Shown: positions 56,476 through 64,000 of the stretch, piece by piece | How the letters are laid out: every line of letters starts with the position of its first letter | How positions within the stretch are numbered: the stretch's first letter is position 1 | Source: Pholis gunnellus | Taxonomy: Eukaryota; Chordata; Actinopteri; Perciformes; Pholidae | NCBI GenBank assembly: GCA_910591455.2 | Contig: OU342824.1 | Location: 310,001 to 374,000 of the forward strand | Direction: 5' to 3' | Length of the DNA: 64,000 nucleotides | Made by a program: the position numbers and the translations under genes | Notes under the pieces: model-generated | Told to the model about the DNA's origin: nothing | The model's database searches: none | What the model saw: the letters and a program-made list of their open reading frames with translations, nothing else

Positions 56476-57608
56476 TCAGTGGGGCCGTAAAGAATTCCAG
56501 CTCCGGAGACGGATGGCTGGCTAGCTAGTTAGCTCGGTAGCTTGTCCTTCTCTGGAGCGGCGGGGAGTGAAGCAGGGGCACCGTAAGACCCAGCGCTGCT
56601 GCTGGGCTCATTTTCTGTAATTTTTGAAAATCACTGTTCACTCTAATCTCTCACACAGGTGCTGCAATCACCAACCAGTGCACCCAAGCACACAGGTGTT
56701 TCTATGAGCTCATTAGTGATGTTTATAAACACACAGAGGCACTGAGACAGACACGCACACACAACTTGGAGATATGCGTGATGCAGCTCAGCCAATCAAA
56801 TATGGGTATTCTGACAAGTTTCCTGATTCCAGTGAGATGTACACACACCATGACACAAGTGGGCGAGACGAGGAAAGACTTGGCAGAGCAGGACAATAGT
56901 TACTTTAGTTGTAAATGTTGATAAACACACAGACTCACAGACACATGTGCACATACACTTCTGTCCCTCTATCTCTCTGTGTCACTCATACAGTCATTCA
57001 GGTCTTGGATACTTTTAGAGGACCCCCCCCACACACACACTTATTCTATTGCTGCTAATACTTCTACTACTTATAATACTTCTACTACAACTACAACTTC
57101 AACTACTACTACAACAAATATCACTATTGCTGACATTTTTTAAGCGACAGAAACCGTTCAAATATTAAAATGTTCAGCTCTTTCTGGAGAGCGGTGATGT
57201 GACTTTCCATATTTGTAATCTAATCTTTAAACTTTTAGAATTATTAAGCTTTTTGCAATCTTTTTTGAATGGGATATCTATGGAGAAAATCTTCAAATCC
57301 TGTTAAACTTCTTCAACTTTCAAAGCCTTCTTCTTCCTCATACTTTCAGCTACAGACACCATAGTTAAAGATTTCAACTAGAAGGGTTTTCAGCAGTGCA
57401 GTTTAAATGCTTTCGGGCTACAACATTTTTCAGACAGGTAGTCTCCCATTTCTGTATTTTCAGCAATTTGTAATCTTTAAACTTTTTGAATTATTAAGCT
57501 TTTTGCAATTTTTTTTTTGAATTGGATATCTATTTTTAGCAATGTTTTCGCAATTCATTTCAGCTTTCAGCATTCCAACGCATTTTCAGCAGGAAATGCA
57601 TTTTCTAG
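56476..57608 (+). mobile_element. Second Helentron-type family, 3' end clear
   Basis: The 3' end has a hairpin GCATTTTC / GGAAATGC (57580-57599, 7 of 8 paired) and terminal CTAG (57605-57608). The left boundary (TCAGTGGGGCC at about 56476) is a guess. The segment TTTGTAATC...GAATTATTAAGCTTTTTGCA occurs twice, near 57212 and 57467. Triplet-like ACT/TAC repeats fill 57060-57115. Confidence 0.5.
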
Positions 57609-57724
57609 TTTACTCTGGCTCTCTGTGCTTCGTAACGTTACTAACGTTACTCCACTGCTCCTTTTAGCCGTTAATGCAAAACCTCACCTCTATGAGTGTG
57701 CATCTTACTGTACGTCGGTTTAGT

Positions 57725-59246
57725 TCAGTGTGGCTTTGTGGCATTCCCCGATCGGGAATCGTGTGCTATGACTATGATAAGAGATTCGCCCAGCGGGTTT
57801 CCCGCACATCCCGAAAAACGAAGCAAAATCGCCCCATTGACTTGAATGGGGTTTTGGCGTGAAGAGAGCAAAAAAAACACGAACTTTGGACCCATATTGA
57901 CAAGCCATACTTTAACGTAGAAAAATGATTTAAAGTTTAAAACGTTAACAAAACGCTGGACGTTATTGAGCCAAATGGACATTTTGATAGCGAGTAGTTT
58001 TCATGAAGTCACAGATTAAGTTTCAGGAAAATGTGGGTCTGTTTCTGCCTTTATAATGGGTGTGTATTGCGCAGCTTAGAGTGCGTGATGTCACCGCTAG
58101 AGTGAAGAGGAGCTTGAGATTCTTGTGAAAAAAATAATTGTCTTTTGCCTTTGACTCCACAATTTTCACTCTTCATGCATAATATTTTATGGAAAAGTAG
58201 CTAATCTGGTCCTTGTCGTAGAAAAGTGACTGTGGAATCCAACAGATTTACACATTTAGCTAAAAGAGCCGCAGAGCGACATGAACTCCAACCAACTGCT
58301 CCATTAGACTCAATGTTAAATCTGACCACTCAGTTCTCAAAGAAAGCAGACGGTACCAGTTTTGTATATTGCTCTGGAGCTCACATTTTTAACACCACAA
58401 ACATAAAAACCACATCAGCGTGTTCGCCAGAGTCTTATCTTTCTCACGGTATCCATATTTTGGCACTCAGACTCCTGCTTTTTGTTAAAAGGAGGCAGGA
58501 GTTTTGTTCAAAATCACTGTTTACTGTAACGTTTCTTAATCAGTCTGCCTCTAACACCAGGTGCGTCCTCACCATGGCAACCAGTTACACACACGCACGC
58601 ACGCAGGATTTCTCTGTCTACACACACACACATGACTTGGAGATATTCAGTCAAAACCATTCTTAGACCGTCTCGTCTGTCTGCCTGTCTCTCTCTACTC
58701 TCTATCTTTCTGTCTCTCTTTATCAAGTCATTCGGGGCTTATATATTTTTCTAGAACCCCCCCCTCCCATTTCAAAATAAAAGCCCCAGAGTGAATTCTA
58801 ACTGGAATACTTGTGATGAAACCTGTCATTTAATAACCTCTGTGTTTATGTCAAACATTATGAATATATCTCCTCTCCCCCAATCTCACCCACCCAGTCC
58901 CACCCTTTCAAAATAAAAGCCCCATAGATTAACTGTATCTTAACATGAAGCTCAGAATGAGGTTCGTACAGAAATTATGGGAGTATTAGCTCCCATCATT
59001 TCCAAAGGCTTCTCAAACAAATGTTTATATCTCAAATACAGAAATGACGGGAGCCATTTGTGGACTGTCCATCACGAATACAAGATTCAATCCAAGAGTA
59101 TGAATCTAAAATGCAGAAAAGAGAGAAGCGATATCTCAATCGAACCTCAACGATACTACCGGTAACATCAGCCTGTGTAGCTATATATTGCGACGTCTTC
59201 GGGCAGTAGAAGCCACACTGTCAAAATTTTGTGCGAAATGTTCTAG
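57725..59246 (+). mobile_element. Helentron-type element, copy 3, longest
   Basis: Starts TCAGTGTGGCTTTGTGGC and ends with GAAGCCACACTGTC, an imperfect hairpin and CTAG (59243-59246). It carries all landmarks of copies 1 and 2 (CCCGAAAAACG, CCATTGACTTGAATGGGG, GGTATCCATATTTTGGC, TTTCAAAATAAAAGCCCC) but lacks the small hairpin after the 5' end. No Rep/helicase coding sequence. Confidence 0.8.
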
Positions 59247-59249
59247 TTT

Positions 59250-60275
59250 ATATAAAAGTTAGCCCGTTACAACGGTCGCAACGGTACACACAAAAGAATG
59301 GCCACTGCTCTGACCAGCTGAAATGTTTCTACTTCTGTTCTATTTCTATGGCCTCAGCAAAAGGATTTCTAAAGAGCAACTTAACAGCAGGCTTTAAAGC
59401 TGAATTGTACTGCTCTCTCCGGTGGAGAGTTCCACCTCTGACTGCAGCCAGCATCACTCCACCTGAAACCACACCCAATGGTGCTCTCCCAGAGGCCTAG
59501 TGGACACCTGGCATCAATGCAGGAAGGTGGGAAGTTAAACTACTGGCGACCAGCAAGACAAGATTTTCAGGGGGTGTTAAAGTTACTTTATAAAAGTGCT
59601 TATTATATTATTTGTCTCTTGATTTATTGTTTACACTTTCATTTGCACTATAGTTTAAAGCAGTGCACCAATGTGCCACAAGAAAAGCCACACGCAAGTG
59701 GTTAATACGCAAGGGATCATTGACCAGTTGGCCAATTACAGCTCCCGTTACTGCTGTGAGAGTTGAGCTGGCTGCATCTAACGAAATGGAACAAAATACT
59801 GTAGAAAGACACAATGGTCAGTGGAATAGCAGCAACGAAAGCTGGGGGAATTCATTTTGATAATTAATTCATTTTTTTTTTTTTATTATCATCATCAATG
59901 GAATATTTTACTTCATCAAATTATTAGCATTTTTGTAATTGCACCATTAAAAAAAAAAACTTAACAGTACACATCTGCCTCAATGCAAATGTTAAAGTGT
60001 TTATACAAGAACAATAACATTATGAAAATAAAAGAAATGTTGTGGTGTCATCAATGTGCCTTCACACATATTAGATTTGGTTGAGTGCAAATGAATTAGT
60101 CGGTAACACCAAATATAAAACTAACTGAAAACTGTCACGTCTTGACAGTTGCCACTTAAACAAAGAGATTATTAGTCTTTTTTACTGATTATTTTATCAG
60201 ATATTTCCTAATCATAATCATTTCTGGGTATTTTCTTCCCCTGAAGCAAATGTATTCTAAAGCTGTTTGTATTAA
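59250..60275. other. No gene seen
   Basis: No exon or known repeat recognised; part of the mtr-ryr2 interval. Confidence 0.5.
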
Positions 60276-60276
60276 T

Positions 60277-60774
60277 GGAATAGTACAACATTTTGGGAAA
60301 TACAATTGTTCACTTTCTTTGTAAGAGTGAGATGTAAAGATTCTCATTGTGTGTTAAAGTACAGAGCTGGAGGCAGGACCTAGTTAGCCTAGCTTAGCAT
60401 AAAGACTGGAAGCAGGGGAGGACAGCTAGCCGGTTAGCCTGTTAGCTAATCCTGATGCCATGGTAAGGTTACCAAGTTTGGTACCATTGTGCCTGTACAG
60501 ACAGCAAAACAGGAACAGGTGTACACTGATATACTGCTATAGGCAGATGGGTAAACTGTTGTTCATCAACAGTTAGCTTGAGAGGTGTTCAACAGTATGG
60601 GTTTGTTTCACTTTGGCTGAGCCTGTCTAGCTGTTTCCCCCTATTTCCAGTCTTTATGCTAAGCTAACCACGTCCTGACTCAAGCTCCAAAGACATGACA
60701 TTGATTGCAATGTTTTCATTTTACTCTTGTAGAGAAAGCAAAACATACATTTTTCCAAAATGTTGAACTGTTCC
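60277..60774. mobile_element. MITE with long imperfect inverted repeats
   Basis: Left GGAATAGTACAACATTTTGG...CTTTCTTTGTAAGAG and right CTCTTGTAGAGAAAGC...CCAAAATGTTGAACTGTTCC are inverted relatives. Inside, CTTAGCATAAAGACTGGAA and its complement TCCAGTCTTTATGCTAAGC (near 60395 and 60648) form a second inverted pair. A familiar fish repeat; its class is uncertain. Confidence 0.75.
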
Positions 60775-61274
60775 TTAAAGATAACCTAACCCTTAAACAC
60801 TGATGTATTGCCCCTTTTAAAATGTTTAATAATCGGCATATTGGAGCATCAGTAACCATGTAGACTTTGACCGATGCCGGCCCAGCACAGGGATGAGTGC
60901 TAAAACAATAATGATCTCAACATTGAGCAAAAATAATAGCGATGATTGTTTTAGCTTGATCGAAGAAGAACTGCTAAAGAAGACACACGTGACTGTGATG
61001 TAACACCAACAGATTATTTCACTCTATTTGTAGACCTAAAAGAATCCCTCAGTTAATAAACGTTGAATACATTTAAGAGATCATTTCATACAATGTAAGC
61101 ATGTGCATAGTAGTAGTAGGTTTGTCATAACCTGCTGGCACAAGAGGACTGAAACAGCAGTTTTACTGCCATGTGGAAGCAGCCGCAGTCAGGACCTGTG
61201 TGGGCTCCAGCGGATCGGTCGGACTGTCAACCTGATTCTGTGTTCGTCCACTTTACTGCTGGAGTGGTCGGACT
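60775..61274. other. mtr 3' UTR region
   Basis: Follows the mtr stop codon on the minus strand. No clear AATAAA on that strand close to the stop; a possible ATTAAA is at 60825-60830. Confidence 0.4.
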
Positions 61275-61364
61275 CTACGCCTCGCTGTCGTAGCCCAGTA
61301 TGGGAGCCAGCCACCTCTCCGCCTCCTCCACACACATCTCTTTCCTTCCGGCGTAGTCCTCCAC
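61275..61364 (-). CDS. mtr: Methionine synthase, last coding exon and stop
   Basis: This is the final coding exon of mtr: 29 codons plus a TAG stop at 61275-61277. It opens VEDYAGRK and closes RWLAPILGYDSEA, which corresponds to the conserved VEDYA...WLGPILGYD ending of vertebrate methionine synthase. The acceptor is good: a pyrimidine-rich stretch ending in TCTTCAG immediately before GTGGAG (61365-61370 on the plus strand). It joins the previous exon in phase 0, giving Q-V at the junction as in the human protein. The intron between them is about 1.23 kb and holds a copy of interspersed repeat family A. The 3' UTR extends leftwards from 61274. I could not pick a polyadenylation signal with confidence, since a MITE lies from 60774 downwards. 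Confidence 0.95.
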   Translation of the reverse strand: MEDYAGRKEMCVEEAERWLAPILGYDSEA

Positions 61365-62595
61365 CTGAAGACAAGAGCAGAGACGATACAAGTTCTGCCG
61401 GATTTTGTGTTCTTTCTGTTACAAATCCTCTAAAGTATTTGCTAGAATTTCAAGTGAAATCCTAGTTTGAATCCTTTCTCAGTTATTTGTGAGATTCGTC
61501 TCTATAGTGACTTAAGAGCACTCCAGTGATTTAGCGTTGCACTGCTGTAACATTGTTGGACTATATTAGTTTTAAAAATAGGTTGAAATCCATGCATCAG
61601 AACACAAAGTAATTATTTATTCCGCATTCTTTTTCTTTGTCAAAACCTACTGCATACATTACCCACTATGCAACCAATGTGACCACAGGCTACAGGGGTC
61701 TGGTAAGCTACTTACTCAACCAATTTTGTATTTATTTTTCTCCCCACACTTGCAGTCTTCAGCCATGGATGTAAGATAAAAAGGTGTATACACCGCTCAA
61801 TCTCGCTTCCATTTTTTCCCAGCAGCAAATCTTGTTATTGAAGCGGCCCAAAAAGCATTTTCCTCAAGAAAATAATATTATAAAAGAGACATCTGTAATA
61901 CTGTCGATAGGACAACTCAAACTGTTTGTACTGGTTTGTGGACTACGGTTCAGACGCCTCGGGTTCTGCATTTTGACCAACTCCATCTTGTTTTTTTGCC
62001 AGTCCAAACGAACACAGAAAAAGACATTTTTAGGCAACCAAAACGGTTACATTTAACGTTCATGAAGTGAAAACACACTGTGAAAGGGTTAAAGTTCGAA
62101 GACTGAAAACACGGACAACTCAGAATGGACAACGCCGTGGTAGTGACTTGTCAATCACAAGGTAGCCCCTCTCTAAAGCATACCCTGCTTTATTTACCCC
62201 CCTGATGGTCATTAGAGAGAATGCAAGTTTAAGGCACTTCCGCATTGGCTTCACTTTTCAGACCCGGAGGTTGCCGCCTGGTACTATAATCATTGTATGT
62301 ACAATATTAATGTTACACTTAAATCATAATCTTGTCGTCCAGGCTGGTATTCCATTTCTTTTAAATCCATTTGTGAGTCCTGTCCAGAGTTCTCTAAATG
62401 AAGACGAAGAGATTTGTAATCCAGCTCCAACTTGCTCAATGTCAGCCGAGGACTCACAAAACACCAACATCTAAAGCGCCCAACGTGATGGTATAGTATT
62501 TGGGAGTTACAGCACTAGCGGGATATCTCATTATCAGTGGCAACATTTTCTCTAGTTATCTTTTAGCAGTTAAAGATGTGGACGGTTAGCCGAAC
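61365..62595 (-). other. mtr: Last intron of mtr
   Basis: This intron separates the last two coding exons of mtr and is bounded by a weak GTTCGG donor (62590-62595) and a normal TTCAG acceptor. It contains a family A repeat (about 61920-62285) and otherwise nothing I recognise. Confidence 0.85.
61920..62285 (+). repeat. Interspersed repeat family A, copy 7, in the last mtr intron
   Basis: TGGTTTGTGGACTACG, CAACTCCATCTTG, TTGTCAATCACAAGGTAG, AAAGCATACCCTGCTTTAT and CCCGGAGGTTGCCGCCTGGT match the family; the central part is shorter. Confidence 0.8.
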
Positions 62596-62708
62596 CTGCT
62601 CCTTGGTGATCTTTCCCACAGCGAAGTACGAGGCCTTAGGGTTGGAGAAGTAAAGTCCAGACACCGAGGCAGCGGGCAACATGGCCAGCGACTCTGTTAG
62701 AAGAATAC
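62596..62708 (-). CDS. mtr: Methionine synthase, penultimate coding exon
   Basis: Mtr is the cytosolic cobalamin-dependent enzyme that transfers a methyl group from 5-methyltetrahydrofolate to homocysteine. This 113-bp exon encodes 37 residues of the C-terminal AdoMet-binding (reactivation) domain. The stretches LTESLAM, VSGLYFSNPKASYFAVGKI and TKEQ match what I recall of the vertebrate protein, which has TESLAM, VSGLYFSN and YFAVGKI in this order. On the minus strand the acceptor is TCTAG before GTATT, and the first codon (a glycine, GGT) is split in phase 1. The exon ends at CAG followed by GTTCGG. Both splice signals are unusual: the donor lacks a purine at +3 and A at +4, and the tract before the acceptor is a GT repeat. 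The next exon downstream (61275-61364) joins in frame. The reading frame is open throughout. The preceding exon is outside the window. Confidence 0.95.
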
Positions 62709-62712
62709 CTAG

Positions 62713-62738
62713 ACACACACACACACACACACACACAC
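62713..62738. repeat. (AC)13 microsatellite at the mtr splice acceptor
   Basis: On the gene strand this is a GT run ending four bases before the exon (CTAG then exon), so it occupies the position of the polypyrimidine tract of the penultimate mtr exon. Confidence 0.9.
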
Positions 62739-62739
62739 G

Positions 62740-63025
62740 TTGTTACTGTATGCACACACAGCCAAGAAAACAAAATGCGGAAGGTCAGTGTGTTTTGTAA
62801 TCACACTTGTAAAATCTGAATAACTGTGATTCTTATTAGCCTTAACAGAAACATTTTCAGTCTAAATTCCTTTCTCTCTCTCTATTCCATCTGACAGCTT
62901 TTATGAGCCTTTTGTAGTACATTTGATTAAAGATGTAAATTGTCTCATTTGGTAATCAATTTCCATAAAATGATTATTAGTGTCTATTAACGCAGACCTA
63001 ACCTGCTTAGTGAAAAACATGACGA
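62740..63025. other. mtr intron, nothing recognised
   Basis: Sequence upstream of the penultimate mtr exon; the previous exon was not found up to position 64000. Confidence 0.5.
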
Positions 63026-63027
63026 AC

Positions 63028-63135
63028 TAGGGCTGAGCAATATATTGATATTATATTGATATGGTGATGTTAGACTAAATATCGTCTTAGATTTTGGATA
63101 TCGTAATACAACATAGGTGTGGTCTTTTCTTGGTT
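63028..63135 (+). mobile_element. hAT MITE, left end only
   Basis: TAGGGCTGAGCAATATATTG followed by ATCGTCTTAGATTTTGGATA is the left part of a common fish hAT MITE; the right part with CAGCCCTA is absent. Confidence 0.6.
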
Positions 63136-63137
63136 TT

Positions 63138-64000
63138 AACCTTTTAACCCCAAGCCTATTTTGAGGCCTCTCCTCGAAAATGTCATACCCATACTCAAAG
63201 GGGCTTATCTCACTAACTACAAGGTCTAATTCAATGGGATTATAACACTAACACTTGTGATAGTATGTTAATATGTGTACATATCAGTGTATATGTTACT
63301 GATAAATGCTGAATGAATATAACACAGCTCAAATGGAAAATGTTCAGGTTCGCCTGAAAAAAAAAGCACTTTTGTCTTTGAAATAATGCAGCAGTAAGCC
63401 TGAAACTCTCCACAGAGAGTTCATGCCAGGTCAAGCCAAAATTCTGAATTTTCCGAATTTTGGAACCAGGTTTCCAGCTGTTCTATTCTAATTGTATATA
63501 CTATATAACTATATATTTCACTTGTTTTATCACTAATAGGGTTCAATCTATCTAATACAGCAGTTTGGCATCATTTTGAACCATTTTTGACCTCTCAGGA
63601 GCCTGATTTATGTGTTTTATGTGATTTCTTTGTCGCTCCGTGTGTGTATTGGCAGTTTTCGAAGCCTATGATTGGTCGATTTGAACATGTGATACGTTTA
63701 AGGTTGCGGAAATGCGTGTAGAATGCATTAGGCTGGTCAGTCAGGTGATTGACAGACTTTTTAGCCACGAAAACTCCAAAAGAGTTGCGCAACAGACCGA
63801 GCGTCGAAATGATTCGCTGAAAAGTAAAAGGCAGGCCATCTCGTCCTACATTCACGTATTATCTCCATTTTACTTTCAAAAGAAAGTGAGGACTGGGTGC
63901 ATATGTAGCTAAAGGATTTAAGTGGATTTACAGAGGTTTTCGCCCAGAAAATCAGCTCAAGGTAAGCTGCGTTTCAAATTTTTTGCTCTGTGGTTTCGTT
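63138..64000 (+). repeat. Interspersed repeat family C, copy 2 (uninterrupted)
   Basis: Collinear with 20450-20883 plus 22229-22500. It shows the sequence across the insertion site of copy 1 intact (CACTTGTTTTATCA). The right boundary is not defined and may lie beyond the window. Confidence 0.75.

Noticed and set aside
62709..64000. The mtr exon preceding 62708
   Set aside because: Expected residues (MWRLADIEQ-like) were not found; the region is repeat sequence.

Overview
This window is nuclear DNA of a bony fish, most likely a percomorph teleost. The evidence is the protein-level match of three short exons to vertebrate genes and a dense load of fish-type repeats: long CA/GT microsatellites, a BEL/Pao retrotransposon, a Rex3-like RTE LINE, an L2 LINE tail, several hAT elements and Helentron-type Helitrons. 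No bacterial or viral gene organisation is present, and almost every long open reading frame is transposon-derived or a shadow of a microsatellite.

The host genes are easy to miss because their exons are very short. On the minus strand the last two coding exons of methionine synthase (mtr) lie at 62596-62708 and 61275-61364. About 10.5 kb downstream on the same strand is coding exon 1 of a ryanodine receptor (50775-50822). It starts with 16 codons reading MAEGGEGEDEIQFLRT, followed by a perfect GTAAGT donor. Human MTR and RYR2 lie in the same order and on the same strand, so I call the receptor ryr2. Everything from 50774 down to position 1 is then the first part of ryr2 intron 1. I found no further ryr2 exon in it.

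Layout, left to right: 1-5550, a decayed minus-strand BEL/Pao LTR retrotransposon; 7998-8092, 14502-14614, 24500-24626 and 26002-26118, long CA/TG microsatellites; 9517-11109, a hAT element with a BED-finger remnant; 20450-23046, a repeat broken open by a Helentron-type element, with a second copy beside it; 31100-31703, a short hAT element with a perfect target duplication; 33105-33872, a repeat interrupted by an L2 LINE tail; 36943-39049, a 2.1-kb element with 81-bp inverted ends and about ten internal tandem repeats; 41656-42872, a hAT element carrying a 22-bp minisatellite; 45580-48506, an older repeat followed by two hAT elements; 50270-51030, the CpG-rich first exon and promoter of ryr2; 51130-51647, a deleted hAT copy; 53414-53636, a foldback element; 54642-56230, a Rex3-like LINE with a twin-primed inversion and an 11-bp target duplication; 56480-59246, Helentron-type elements; 60277-60774, an inverted-repeat MITE; 61275-62708, the end of mtr; 63028-64000, more repeats.

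The host genes are functionally unrelated: Mtr remethylates homocysteine to methionine, and Ryr2 is the calcium-release channel of the sarcoplasmic/endoplasmic reticulum. Their linkage is conserved synteny. The rest is a layered record of transposition in which several insertions can be proved from target duplications or from an uninterrupted copy elsewhere in the same window.
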